From: Aromatoleum toluclasticum ATCC 700605
GTDB taxonomy: Bacteria > Pseudomonadota > Gammaproteobacteria > Burkholderiales > Rhodocyclaceae
Reading direction: 5' to 3'
Assembly (NCBI RefSeq): GCF_000378245.1
Contig: NZ_KB899500.1
Span: forward strand, 124,001-188,000
DNA: 64,000 bases
Shown: positions 9,851 to 19,702 of the stretch, piece after piece
Position numbering within the stretch: position 1 is the first letter of the stretch
Layout: each line of letters opens with the position of its first letter
Notes under the pieces: generated by a model
The model's database searches: none
Told to the model about the DNA's origin: nothing
The model's input: the letters and a program-made list of their open reading frames with translations, nothing else
Position numbers and translations under genes: made by a program

Positions 9851-11389
9851 ATGAGACCCCAGATGCCCGGCAAGAACACGAAGATCATCGCAACCGTCGG
9901 CCCCGCGAGCGCCGACGAGGACAGCCTGCGCACGCTCGCGGAGTCCGGCGCGGACGTGTTCCGGCTGAACTTCAGCCACGGCACGCACGCCGACCACCAC
10001 GCCGTGTACCAGCGCATCCGCGCGGTCGAGGAGCAACTCGGCCGTCCGATCGGCGTGCTGATCGACCTGCAGGGGCCGAAGCTGCGCCTGGGCACTTTCG
10101 CCGACGGCGGCGTGACGCTCGCGCGCGGCGACCGCATCCGCTTCGACCTCGACCCGACGCCGGGCGACGCGACGCGCGTGGCGATCCCGCATCCTGAGAT
10201 CATCGACGCGGTGGGCGTCGGCCACGTGCTGCTCGTCGATGACGGCAAGATGCGCCTGCAGGTCGTCGCGAAGCGCGACGGCGTGCTGGAGATGGAGGCG
10301 CTGACCGACGGGCGGCTGTCCGATCGCAAGGGCGTGAACGTGCCCGACGTCGCGCTGCCGCTCTCGGCGCTGACCGCGAAGGACCGCCGCGACCTCGCCT
10401 TCGGCCTGGAGCTGGGCATCGACTGGGTCGCGCTGTCCTTCGTGCAGCGCGCCGAGGACATCGCCGACGCGCGCGCGCTGATCGGCGACAAGGCGCTGCT
10501 GATGGCGAAGATCGAGAAACCGTCGGCGCTCGCGGAACTCGAGGACATCATCGCGCTCGCCGACGGGATCATGGTCGCGCGCGGCGATCTGGGCGTGGAG
10601 CTGCCGCCGGAAGATGTGCCGGGCCTGCAGAAGCGCATCGTGCGCCTGTGCCGGCGCGCCGGGAAACCGGTGGTCGTCGCAACGCAGATGCTGGAATCGA
10701 TGATCTCTGCGCCCGCCCCCACCCGCGCCGAAGCGTCCGACGTCGCGACCGCGGTGTTCGACGGCGCCGACGCGGTGATGCTGTCGGCCGAGACCGCATC
10801 GGGCAAATATCCGGTGGATGCGCTCGCGATGATGAACCGCATCATCGCCCGCACCGAGGCCGATCCGCTGCAGCGCCAGCTGATGGAAGCGGTCGGCGCG
10901 GACCCCAAGGGCAACGCGACCGACGCGATCGGCACGGCGATCCGCGCCGTCGCCGCCACCCTGCCGCTATCGGCGACGGTCGCCTTCACGGCCTCGGGCG
11001 CGACGGCGCTGCGCATCGCGCACCAGCGCCCGCGCTCGCCGATCCTGGGCCTCACGCCCTCGCAGTCGGTCGCGCGCCGGCTGTGCCTCGTGTGGGGCGT
11101 GCGCTCGCGGCGCTCGGTCGAGGCCTGCGCGGTCGAGGAGATCGTGAACGTCGCGATCGAGCATTGCCGCGCCGAAGGGCTCACCGCACCAGGCCAGGCC
11201 GTCGTCGTCACCGCCGGAGTGCCCTTCGGGACGCCCGGCAGCACCAACCTGCTGCGCCTCGCGTGGCCGGCCGGGGATACCACCGCGGCCTCTCCCTCCG
11301 CCGAAACCGAAGGCGAGATGCCGTCACGTGGGAGCGGCTTCAGCCGCGAAAGGGCCGCTACGGGTGCGACACCGCTGATTCGCGGCTGA
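9851..11389 (+). CDS. pyk: Pyruvate kinase with a repeat-encoded C-terminal tail
   Basis: Converts phosphoenolpyruvate and ADP to pyruvate and ATP. The frame gives 512 residues, against 470-480 for the family. Visible: TKIIATVGPAS, FRLNFSHGTH (catalytic arginine and metal site), DLQGPKLRLG, MAKIEKPSAL (catalytic lysine), MVARGDLGVELP and KPVVVATQMLESM. Homology ends near LLRLAWP, about residue 472; the remaining 40 residues are low in complexity and end in GSGFSRERAATGATPLIRG, encoded by an intergenic repeat (11328-11401). The stop codon lies in the second arm of that repeat. ATG at 9863 is an alternative start. It probably supplies glycolytic flux for the Entner-Doudoroff route. Confidence 0.95.
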   Translation: MRPQMPGKNTKIIATVGPASADEDSLRTLAESGADVFRLNFSHGTHADHHAVYQRIRAVEEQLGRPIGVLIDLQGPKLRLGTFADGGVTLARGDRIRFDLDPTPGDATRVAIPHPEIIDAVGVGHVLLVDDGKMRLQVVAKRDGVLEMEALTDGRLSDRKGVNVPDVALPLSALTAKDRRDLAFGLELGIDWVALSFVQRAEDIADARALIGDKALLMAKIEKPSALAELEDIIALADGIMVARGDLGVELPPEDVPGLQKRIVRLCRRAGKPVVVATQMLESMISAPAPTRAEASDVATAVFDGADAVMLSAETASGKYPVDALAMMNRIIARTEADPLQRQLMEAVGADPKGNATDAIGTAIRAVAATLPLSATVAFTASGATALRIAHQRPRSPILGLTPSQSVARRLCLVWGVRSRRSVEACAVEEIVNVAIEHCRAEGLTAPGQAVVVTAGVPFGTPGSTNLLRLAWPAGDTTAASPSAETEGEMPSRGSGFSRERAATGATPLIRG

Positions 11390-11401
11390 AGCCGCTCCCA
11401 C
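11328..11401. repeat. Inverted GTGGGAGCGGCTTCAGCCGCGAA repeat overlapping the pyk 3' end
   Basis: The arm beginning gtgggagcggcttcag (11328-11350) is inverted at 11379-11401, giving a 23-base perfect inverted repeat around a 28-base centre. It is a repeat type widespread between genes in GC-rich proteobacteria. Here it overlaps the last codons of pyk and could fold as a strong hairpin in the pyk-gapN message. Confidence 0.85.
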
Positions 11402-11449
11402 ATCAAGAGCGCCCCACGCGAAACGTATTCAAGAGAGAACGAGAGAGAC

Positions 11450-13087
11450 ATGAACGCCACCACCATCCACACCCGCCTGCATTCCCTGTTCCCCACCGAA
11501 ACCGATATCCCGACCGACTGCCGCGTGCTCGCGCCGCTGCACCAGCGCTCCATCCTGCTCAACGGCGAGATGCAGATCTGGAAGGGCGAGACCCGCCCGG
11601 TCTACTCCCCGGTCGCGCTGCGCGCCGCCGACGGCAGCCTGACGCACGTCGAACTGGGCAGCTTCCCCGTCACCGGCACTGGCGAAGCCGACGCCGCGAT
11701 CGCCGCGGCCGCGAAGGCCTACGACAACGGCCGTGGCCAGTGGCCGACGATGTCGGTGGCCGATCGCATCGCCTGCGTCGAGAACTTCACCAACCAGATC
11801 GTCGCGCGCCGGCGCGAGATCGTGAACCTGATCATGTGGGAGATCGGCAAGAGCCTCGCCGACTCGGAGAAGGAATTCGACCGTACGATCGACTACATCA
11901 AGGCGACCATCGCCGAGCTGAAGAACCTCGACAACGCGAACTCGCGCTTCCAGATCGTCGATGGCACGATCGCGCAGATCCGCCGCTCGCCGCTGGGCAT
12001 CGTGCTGTGCATGGGCCCGTACAACTACCCGATGAACGAGACCTTCACGACGCTGATCCCGGCGCTGATCATGGGCAACGTCGTGCTGTTCAAGCCGCCG
12101 CGCTTCGGCGTGCTGCTGTACTACCCGATGCTGGAAGCCTTCCGCAGCGCCTTCCCGGCCGGCGTGATCAACATCGTCTACGGCCAGGGCAGCGTCGTCG
12201 TGCCGCACATCATGGCTTCCGGCAAGGTGAACGTGCTCGCGCTAATCGGCTCCAGCAAGGTCGCGGACCAGCTGAAGAAGGCACACCCGAAGACCAACCG
12301 CCTGCGCGCGGTGCTGGGGCTGGAGGCGAAGAACGCGGCGATCATCCTGCCGGATGCCGACATCGAGCTGACGGTGAAGGAATGCATCGCCGGTTCGCTG
12401 TCCTTCAACGGCCAGCGCTGCACCGCGATCAAGATGATCCTCGTCCATCAGGCCATCGCCGACCAGTTCCTGCGCCGCTTCTGCGAGGAGATCGGCAAGC
12501 TGAAGATCGGCATGCCGTGGGAAAAGGGCGTGACGATCACGCCGCTGCCCGAGATGGCGAAGGTCGCCTACATGAACGAGTGCATCGAGGACGCCGTCGC
12601 GCAAGGCGCCAAGGTGCTCAACGAGAACGGCGGCGCCTCGGTCGAGACGATGTTCCATCCGGCGGTCGTGTTCCCGGTGAAGGAAGGCATGAAGCTGTAC
12701 CGCGAGGAGCAGTTCGGCCCGGTGGTCCCGGTCGCGCCCTTCGAGGACATCGAGACCGCGCTCGACTACGTGATCACCTCCGACCACGGCCAGCAGGTGT
12801 CGATCTTCGGCACCAACCCGGACCAGATCGCGAGTCTCGTCGATCCACTCGTCAACCAGGTGTGCCGCGTGAATCTGAACGCGCAATGCCAGCGCAGCCC
12901 CGACGTCTTCCCCTTCGCCGGCCGCAAGGACTCGGCCGAAGGCACGCTGTCGGTGCACGACGCGCTGCGCTCATTCTCGATCCGCACGATGGTCGCCGCG
13001 AAGCAGACCGAGGCGTCGAAGAAGCTCCTCGACAGCATCGTGCTGGGCAACAAGTCGAACTTCGTGAATACGCGGTTCATTCTCTGA
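11450..13087 (+). CDS. gapN: NADP-dependent non-phosphorylating glyceraldehyde-3-phosphate dehydrogenase
   Basis: Oxidises glyceraldehyde 3-phosphate directly to 3-phosphoglycerate with NADP+, bypassing 1,3-bisphosphoglycerate. The 545-residue product is an aldehyde-dehydrogenase superfamily member. Seen are MGPYNYPMNE (cofactor-binding region), GLEAKNAAIILPDAD around the catalytic glutamate, the nucleophile cysteine in SFNGQRCTAIK near residue 325, and EEQFGPVVPV. Its substrate assignment rests on resemblance to the bacterial long GapN group and on its place between pyk and eno. It starts 60 bases after pyk behind a purine-rich leader and is followed by a terminator. Confidence 0.85.
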   Translation: MNATTIHTRLHSLFPTETDIPTDCRVLAPLHQRSILLNGEMQIWKGETRPVYSPVALRAADGSLTHVELGSFPVTGTGEADAAIAAAAKAYDNGRGQWPTMSVADRIACVENFTNQIVARRREIVNLIMWEIGKSLADSEKEFDRTIDYIKATIAELKNLDNANSRFQIVDGTIAQIRRSPLGIVLCMGPYNYPMNETFTTLIPALIMGNVVLFKPPRFGVLLYYPMLEAFRSAFPAGVINIVYGQGSVVVPHIMASGKVNVLALIGSSKVADQLKKAHPKTNRLRAVLGLEAKNAAIILPDADIELTVKECIAGSLSFNGQRCTAIKMILVHQAIADQFLRRFCEEIGKLKIGMPWEKGVTITPLPEMAKVAYMNECIEDAVAQGAKVLNENGGASVETMFHPAVVFPVKEGMKLYREEQFGPVVPVAPFEDIETALDYVITSDHGQQVSIFGTNPDQIASLVDPLVNQVCRVNLNAQCQRSPDVFPFAGRKDSAEGTLSVHDALRSFSIRTMVAAKQTEASKKLLDSIVLGNKSNFVNTRFIL

Positions 13088-13096
13088 GCGTTCTCC

Positions 13097-13142
13097 CGGG
13101 CCGGTATCGATGCTCTCCACAAGGATATCGGCCCGTTTTTTC
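13097..13142 (+). terminator. Rho-independent terminator after gapN
   Basis: Arms cgggccggtat and atatcggcccg (one bulge) are followed by TTTTTT. It lies about 10 bases after the gapN stop codon, so eno may have its own promoter as well as read-through. Confidence 0.85.
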
Positions 13143-13157
13143 GATTTAGTTGCTCGC

Positions 13158-14546
<1,389 letters not shown>

Positions 14547-14599
14547 TGCCCCATCGTCTGCCCGTGAAAGGTTTGATCGACCAGTAACGATTGCTCTCC

Positions 14600-14653
14600 A
14601 ACCGGCACCACATCAAAACGCTCACTCCCCGGCGGTGGTGCCGGTTTTTTTTT
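14600..14653 (+). terminator. Rho-independent terminator after eno
   Basis: Arms aaccggcaccac (14600-14611) and gtggtgccggtt are followed by a run of nine T. It closes the sugar-catabolic block. Confidence 0.93.
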
Positions 14654-14788
14654 GTTATTGATCCGGGAAGAGCAAGTTTGCCCCGCGGGCCCCAGCCCTC
14701 GCCCTCCAACGGGAGGGAGCCATCCGGCGCTCGACACGCCACGTACTTGAATCCCGTGCTTGCAGAAAAACGAACCGATCCCTCCCCC

Positions 14789-15058
14789 ATGACCGCCACC
14801 GAAGCCATCGGCTACCTCGCCGCCCTCCTCACGACAACGTCCTTCGTACCGCAGGCGCTGCACATCTGGCGCACGCGGGATGCGCGCGCGATCTCGCTCG
14901 GCATGTACTCGGTGTTCTCGGCCGGCGTCGCGCTGTGGCTCGCCTACGGGCTGCTGGTCGGCTCGTGTCCGGTGATGCTCGCGAACGTCGTCACGCTGTT
15001 CTTCGCGCTGAGCATCCTGTTGATGAAGATCCGCTACGACCGGGAACGGCGGCGGTGA
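14789..15058 (+). CDS. SemiSWEET-type (PQ-loop/MtN3) small transporter
   Basis: An 89-residue integral membrane protein with three predicted helices, the size of a SemiSWEET half-transporter that dimerises to carry sugars or related solutes. The PQ-loop appears as TSFVPQALHIWRT in helix 1; helix 2 contains LGMYSVFSAGVALWLAYGLL and helix 3 VMLANVVTLFFALSILL. The ATG at 14789 opens directly with the first helix; the upstream extension runs through the eno terminator and is not real. It lies just after the Entner-Doudoroff block, which suits a sugar role, but other substrates are known for PQ-loop proteins. Its stop overlaps the candidate starts of the next gene. Confidence 0.85.
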   Translation: MTATEAIGYLAALLTTTSFVPQALHIWRTRDARAISLGMYSVFSAGVALWLAYGLLVGSCPVMLANVVTLFFALSILLMKIRYDRERRR

Positions 15059-15060
15059 TC

Positions 15061-15474
15061 GTGCTCGCGGGCATCCACCACGTCGCGATCATCTGCAGCG
15101 ACTACGCGCGCTCGAAGCGCTTCTACACGGAAGTGCTCGGCCTGCGCGTCGTCGCCGAGACCTTCCGCGCCGGGCGCGGCTCGTACAAGCTCGACCTCGC
15201 GCTGCCCGATGGCACGCAGCTCGAACTCTTCTCCTTCCCCGCCCCGCCGCCGCGCCCGTCCCGCCCCGAAGCCTGCGGCCTGCGCCACCTCGCCTTTGCG
15301 GTCGCGGACCTCGACGCCGCCGTGCGCGAACTCCAGCGACAGGGCGTCGAAGTCGAGCCGATCCGCGTCGACGAGCTCACCGGCCGCCGCTTCACCTTCT
15401 TCGCCGACCCGGACGGGCTGCCGCTGGAACTCTATGAGACCGTGGCTCTGCCGGATCACGCAGAGCGGGAGTAG
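15061..15474 (+). CDS. VOC-family protein, YaeR/GloA2-like
   Basis: A 137-residue vicinal-oxygen-chelate fold protein resembling E. coli YaeR. Matching stretches are HHVAIICSDYARSKRFYTEV, LELFSFPAPPPRPSRPEACG, LRHLAFAVADLDAAV and the C-terminal RRFTFFADPDGLPLELYE, with metal-binding His and Glu in the expected places. Family members bind divalent metal and are annotated as glyoxalase-like; the reaction is not established. GTG at 15061 aligns with the YaeR start; GTG at 15055, overlapping the upstream stop codon, is an alternative. It is probably co-transcribed with the SemiSWEET gene. Confidence 0.85.
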   Translation: MLAGIHHVAIICSDYARSKRFYTEVLGLRVVAETFRAGRGSYKLDLALPDGTQLELFSFPAPPPRPSRPEACGLRHLAFAVADLDAAVRELQRQGVEVEPIRVDELTGRRFTFFADPDGLPLELYETVALPDHAERE

Positions 15475-15538
15475 CCGAAGGCCGGGTTTGGCAACTGCGC
15501 CGCCAAGCGAACGGATGAGGTGCCCCCAACGCCGTTGC

Positions 15539-15569
15539 GGCGGGATACGCTGCGCTCCTCCCGCCCTAC
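15539..15569. repeat. GGCGGGA...TCCCGCCCTAC palindromic repeat
   Basis: Intergenic copy of the element found at 722-819 and within the epimerase gene (9524-9554). It lies between the VOC gene and the YgjP-like gene. Confidence 0.8.
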
Positions 15570-15644
15570 CAGTCGTCACGTCCCCACCGGCTCGATCTCC
15601 CCCATCACCGCTACAATTGCCGCCTCGGCAATACCCGACCGCCC

Positions 15645-16187
15645 ATGCGTCCCCGAACCGCTCCCGACTACCTCGCCGGCTACCCGCCCGATCTCGCCGC
15701 CCAGGTGCGCAAGCTGATCGACGACGACCGGCTCGGCGACCTGCTGCTGAAGAAATATCCGCAGACTCACGCGGTGCGCAGCGATCGGGCGCTCTACGAC
15801 TACGTGCAGGAACTCAAGGACGAATTCCTGCGCAATGCCGGGCAACTCAGCAAGGTGGCGTACGACAGCAAGCTGCACGTGATCCAGCACGCGCTCGGCA
15901 CGCACACGCGCGTCTCCCGCGTGCAGGGCGGCAAGCTCAAGGCGAAGTGCGAGATCCGCGTCGCGGCGGTGTTCCGCGACATGCCGCCGGAGTTCCTCCG
16001 CATGATCGTCGTGCACGAACTGGCCCACATCCGCGAGCGCGAGCACGACAAGGCCTTCTACCAGCTGTGCCGGCACATGGAGCCCGACTACCACCAGCTG
16101 GAATTCGACCTGCGCGCCTACCTGTGCCACCTGGACGCGACGGGCCGGCCGCTGTGGCGTGCGGCGGCCGATCGTCCGACGCCCTGA
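15645..16187 (+). CDS. YgjP-like (DUF45) zinc metalloprotein
   Basis: A 180-residue protein with the gluzincin-like motif HELAHIREREHDKAFY near residue 125, in which HExxH plus a downstream His would bind zinc. This is the DUF45/YgjP family, related to SprT and wss peptidases; members are thought to be metal-dependent hydrolases but the substrate is unknown. Its 3' end is 10 bases from the convergent dbpA stop codon. The start is the only ATG that gives the full domain, although its Shine-Dalgarno sequence is weak. Confidence 0.8.
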   Translation: MRPRTAPDYLAGYPPDLAAQVRKLIDDDRLGDLLLKKYPQTHAVRSDRALYDYVQELKDEFLRNAGQLSKVAYDSKLHVIQHALGTHTRVSRVQGGKLKAKCEIRVAAVFRDMPPEFLRMIVVHELAHIREREHDKAFYQLCRHMEPDYHQLEFDLRAYLCHLDATGRPLWRAAADRPTP

Positions 16188-16196
16188 TGCGGCGAT

Positions 16197-17642
16197 TCAG
16201 CCGGCGAGTGCGCGCACCTTCACCGGCTTGCCCTTGAGCCGACCCGCGGACAGCCGGCGCACGGCTTCACCGGCGATCTCGCACACGACCGCGACGTAGG
16301 TCGTCTGGTCGGTCACGGTGATCTTGCCGACCTGCTCGCGCGTGAAGCCCGCCTCCCCGGTCAGCGCGCCGAGCACGTCGCCGGGCCGGATCTTGTCCTT
16401 GCGCCCGCCGAGGATCTGCAGGGTCACCATGGGCGGCACCAGCGGCGAATCGTCGCCGCCCTGCAGGGAACCCAGGCCATGCCACTCGGGCTCGATGCCC
16501 GTCACCTGCGCGATGGTGGCCACGCGGCGCTTGTCGGCCGGGCTGCACAGCGTCAGCGCCCAGCCGTCCTCGTCGGCACGGCCGGTGCGGCCGATGCGGT
16601 GGACGTGGACTTCGGGATCAGGCGTGACGTCGACGTTGATGACCGCTTCGAGTTGCGCGATGTCGAGGCCGCGCGCCGCCACGTCGGTGGCCACGAGCAC
16701 CGAGCAGCTGCGATTGGCGAAGCGGATCAGCACCTGGTCGCGCTCGCGCTGTTCGAGATCGCCGTTCAGCGTCAGCGCATGGAAGCCCTGCTTGTGCAGG
16801 ACCTCGACCAGCTCGCGGCACTGCTGCTTGGTGTTGCAGAACGCCAGCGTGCTGACCGGGCGGTAGTGCTTGAGCAAGGTACCGACGGCCTGCAGGCGCT
16901 CCTCGTGCTTGATCTCGTAGAAGCGCTGGCGGATTTTGCTGCCCTCGTGCTGCTCGGTCAGCTTCACCTGCTGCGGGTTGCGCAGGAACTGCTGCGCGAG
17001 CCGCTCGATCCCCTCGGGATAGGTCGCCGAGAACAGCAAGGTCTGGCGGCGCACCGGGCATTGGCTGGCGACGAACGCGATGTCGTCGTAAAAACCCATG
17101 TCGAGCATCCGATCAGCTTCGTCGAGCACCAGCGTGTTGAGCGCATCCAGCCTCAGGCTGCCACGGTCGAGGTGGTCCATGATGCGGCCCGGCGTTCCGA
17201 CGACGATGTGCGCGCCGTGCTCCAGGCTCGCGCGCTGCGGGCGCATGGTCGTACCGCCGCACAGCGCCAGGATCTTGATGTTGTCTTCGGCGCGCGCGAG
17301 ACGGCGGATCTCCTGCGTCACCTGGTCCGCCAGTTCGCGCGTCGGACACAGCACCATCGCCTGCACCGCGAAGCGGCGCGGATTCAGGTTGGTGAGCAGC
17401 GTCAGCGCGAAGGCCGCCGTCTTGCCGCTGCCGGTCTTGGCCTGCGCGATCAGGTCGTGACCGGCGAGCGCCAGGGGCAGGCTGGCCGCCTGGATCGGCG
17501 TCATCGTCCGGTATTCGAGCTGCTCCAGCGTCGCCAGCAGCGCAGGCGACAACGGCAGCTCGCCGAAGGGGCGCGCGGCAGGGGTTGGACCCGGCGCGTC
17601 CGGCGTGGCCGGCTCCGCCGGCGGCGGGATCGATTCGCTCAT
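16197..17642 (-). CDS. dbpA: ATP-dependent RNA helicase DbpA
   Basis: A DEAD-box helicase that, in the family, remodels 23S rRNA during 50S subunit assembly. It has 481 residues, slightly longer than the E. coli protein because of a Pro/Ala-rich N-terminus. Motifs in order: AKTGSGKT (Walker A), PTRELADQV, GTPGRI, LDEADRML (DEAD), FSATYPEG, and HRIGRTGRADEDG in the second RecA domain. The C-terminal 75 residues form the RNA-binding domain that targets DbpA to hairpin 92 (GDVLGALTGEAGFTREQVGK and onward). The start ATG follows GGAAGG. The downstream unknown gene on the same strand begins upstream of it. Confidence 0.93.
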   Translation of the reverse strand: MSESIPPPAEPATPDAPGPTPAARPFGELPLSPALLATLEQLEYRTMTPIQAASLPLALAGHDLIAQAKTGSGKTAAFALTLLTNLNPRRFAVQAMVLCPTRELADQVTQEIRRLARAEDNIKILALCGGTTMRPQRASLEHGAHIVVGTPGRIMDHLDRGSLRLDALNTLVLDEADRMLDMGFYDDIAFVASQCPVRRQTLLFSATYPEGIERLAQQFLRNPQQVKLTEQHEGSKIRQRFYEIKHEERLQAVGTLLKHYRPVSTLAFCNTKQQCRELVEVLHKQGFHALTLNGDLEQRERDQVLIRFANRSCSVLVATDVAARGLDIAQLEAVINVDVTPDPEVHVHRIGRTGRADEDGWALTLCSPADKRRVATIAQVTGIEPEWHGLGSLQGGDDSPLVPPMVTLQILGGRKDKIRPGDVLGALTGEAGFTREQVGKITVTDQTTYVAVVCEIAGEAVRRLSAGRLKGKPVKVRALAG

Positions 17643-17656
17643 GCTCGCCTTCCGCC

Positions 17657-18148
17657 TCAGCCCTTGCGCCGACGCGCCGCGCTGGCCGGCTTGCGCCAGT
17701 GCCCCGCGCGCTTCTTCTCGGTTTCGGCGGGCTTGGGCTTGGGCATCAGCAGGTTCTTGCCCGCCCCCTGTCCCGCAGCGCGGTGCGCCAGGATGGCGGC
17801 GTTCAGTTGCTCGACCGTCGGCACGGCCGCGGCCTGCTCGCCCTGCCCGACATGCGCGCCGAGCCGCTGCCGGACTTCGAAGATGCGCTCGGCCGTATCC
17901 GCCTTCTTCGGCAAACCGGTGACGATCGCCAGCGAGGCCGCATTCAGCGCGAAGCGCCCCTCCTCCACGCAGATGAGGCCGTTCGCCGACAGGCGTTCGA
18001 ACGAGTCGGCCAGCTTCGCCTCCGGCGGGACGGCCCCCTGCAGCAGATCGACTGCCGCGATGGCCTCGACAAGCTCGGCCGGGCGCCGCTTCGAAGCGAG
18101 CGCCAGGGCGAGCAACAGGAGTGCATCAATATCGTGAAGCGGGTGCAT
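17657..18148 (-). CDS. Conserved hypothetical protein
   Basis: Encodes 163 residues that I do not recognise. The first 80 residues are Leu/Ala-rich and helical (HDIDALLLLALALASKRRP), with a region LADSFERLSANGLICVEEGR that resembles a winged-helix fold; the C-terminus is Lys/Arg-rich (PKPAETEKKRAGHWRKPASA), suggesting nucleic-acid binding. The ATG at 18148 follows AAAGGT and is preferred over an upstream Met in the same frame. It lies 14 bases before dbpA on the same strand and is likely co-transcribed with it, which hints at an RNA-related role. Confidence 0.6.
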   Translation of the reverse strand: MHPLHDIDALLLLALALASKRRPAELVEAIAAVDLLQGAVPPEAKLADSFERLSANGLICVEEGRFALNAASLAIVTGLPKKADTAERIFEVRQRLGAHVGQGEQAAAVPTVEQLNAAILAHRAAGQGAGKNLLMPKPKPAETEKKRAGHWRKPASAARRRKG

Positions 18149-18340
18149 CGAATACCTTTCAGAAGCGGCAGAAAATGGATCGGAGAGCGGCGCAGCGCGC
18201 AACGGCCGCGGCACGGAGCGGGTGCGCGAGGGCCACGGCAGACGCCGGAAAAGTCCGCCAAGGGCGAGAGTGTAAGCGCTCAGCGCGGGCGCGACGCCAA
18301 TAAGTTGCAGAGCGCCGCACGCGCCCCCGGGGACAGCCGC

Positions 18341-19519
18341 TCAGCGCAGCGGCTGGCGCACGCAGTCCGGCCCGACCCGCGTCAGTACCGGGCACCCGAG
18401 GAGCGCCAGCGTGCGGTCGATCTCCGAACGCAGGATCTCCAGCGCTCGCGCCACGCCGGGCTTGCCGGCGGCCGCGAGGCCATACAGCGTCGCGCGCCCC
18501 GACATCGCCGCGTCGGCCCCCAGCGCGCGCGCCTTCACGAAGTCGCTGCCGCGGCGCAGGCCGCTGTCGATGATCAACGTCATGTCCGCCCCGACCGCCG
18601 CGCGGATCTCCGGCAGCACGTCGATCGGCGCGACGCAGGTATCGAGCTGGCGGCCGCCGTGGTTGGTGATCACCAGCCCGTCCACGCCCAGCTGCTGCGC
18701 GCGCAGCGCGTCGTCCGGGCGCAGGATCCCCTTCACGATCAGCTTGCGCGGCCACAGGTCGCGCAGCCACGCGACGTCGTCCCAGTTCAGCGACGGGTCC
18801 ATCTGGCTCGACAGGAAGGTCGCCGCGTTGCGCGCGCTGTCCTGCCCCGGCGGCAGGAAGTCTCCCAGGTTGCGGAAGCGCGGCATGCCATGCGGGATCA
18901 TCACGTCGAAGAGCCAGCGCCAGCGCGTCGCGACATCGACCGCGTTGTCGAGGTTGAGCTTCATCGGCGCACGGTAGTTGCGCCGGTCCCATTCGCGGTT
19001 GCCGAAGGCCGCGACGTCGGTCGTCAGCACGATCGCCTCGGAGCCCGCCACCTCCGCCCGCTTCACGACACCGGCGAGGTTGTCGCGATCCTTGAACGGG
19101 TAGATCTGCATCCAGTGGCGCACGCCGCTCGCCACGACGCGCTCCAGCGACACCGTCGACACCATGCTCTGGCACATCGGAATGCCCGCATCCCGCGCCG
19201 CCTCCGCGAGCATCAGGTCACCTTCGTGCGACAGCAGGCCGTTGAAGCCGGTCGGCGCGATGATCGCCGGCATCGCGATGCGTTCGCCGAACAGCTCGCA
19301 GCCAGGATCGCGCTCGGACACATCGACCAGCGTGCGCGGCTGGAAGGCGATCGCGTCGAACGTGGCGCGGTTCTGCGTCAGCGTGATTTCGTCGTCGGCC
19401 CCGCCTTCGAGGTATTCGAAGCAGAAATTGGGGATGCGCGCGCCGGCCATCGCGCGCAGTTCGGCAATATTCTGGGCGCGACGCGGATCGCGGCCCCGGT
19501 AGAGTTTGCGCATCGGCAT
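18341..19519 (-). CDS. FMN-dependent alpha-hydroxyacid oxidase/dehydrogenase (LldD/MdlB family)
   Basis: Oxidises an L-2-hydroxyacid (lactate, mandelate or glycolate type) to the 2-oxoacid with FMN. The 392-residue protein has the TIM-barrel family features: FEYLEGGADDE near residue 35, PTGFNGLLSHEGD, the FMN/substrate segment MQIYPFKDRDN, KGILRPDDA with the catalytic lysine, TNHGGRQLD with the catalytic histidine near residue 280, and IDSGLRRGSD. The substrate cannot be read from the sequence. It is on the same strand as the hydantoinase downstream of a hairpin and repeat, so it could serve the same pathway, but it may be independent. Confidence 0.85.
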   Translation of the reverse strand: MPMRKLYRGRDPRRAQNIAELRAMAGARIPNFCFEYLEGGADDEITLTQNRATFDAIAFQPRTLVDVSERDPGCELFGERIAMPAIIAPTGFNGLLSHEGDLMLAEAARDAGIPMCQSMVSTVSLERVVASGVRHWMQIYPFKDRDNLAGVVKRAEVAGSEAIVLTTDVAAFGNREWDRRNYRAPMKLNLDNAVDVATRWRWLFDVMIPHGMPRFRNLGDFLPPGQDSARNAATFLSSQMDPSLNWDDVAWLRDLWPRKLIVKGILRPDDALRAQQLGVDGLVITNHGGRQLDTCVAPIDVLPEIRAAVGADMTLIIDSGLRRGSDFVKARALGADAAMSGRATLYGLAAAGKPGVARALEILRSEIDRTLALLGCPVLTRVGPDCVRQPLR

Positions 19520-19543
19520 TACGCGCCCGGTCCCAAAGCAATA

Positions 19544-19574
19544 AAGTCCGCCCCACGATACCGGAGGCGGACTT
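19544..19574 (-). terminator. Possible weak terminator hairpin after the hydantoinase gene
   Basis: Perfect 9-bp arms AAGTCCGCC and GGCGGACTT with a 13-base loop. On the minus strand it lies downstream of the hydantoinase gene, followed by TATTGCTTT, which is only a weak U-tract. Confidence 0.5.
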
Positions 19575-19639
19575 CGCTTGCTAGCCGTCCATCATGATAC
19601 GGCCCCTCGCTATTACTACGGCGACAAATGGATCACCAT

Positions 19640-19683
19640 CCGTTCGCCCTGAGCTTGTCGAAGGGCAGGCTCAGCCCGAACGG
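19640..19683. repeat. CCGTTCGCCCTGAGC...TCGAAGGGC hairpin repeat
   Basis: The element begins ccgttcgccctgagc and ends gctcagcccgaacgg, forming a long hairpin around ttgtcgaagggcag. It is a repeat type common in proteobacteria. A composite copy is at 22243-22332, so two copies flank the hydantoinase-gntR pair. Confidence 0.8.
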
Positions 19684-19702
19684 TATCCGGATTGCCGCGC
19701 CA

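Noticed and set aside
9427-11562. 711-codon open frame on the minus strand across pyk
   Set aside because: It is antisense to pyk, is Ser/Arg/Ala-rich with no family features, and results from the strong third-position GC bias.
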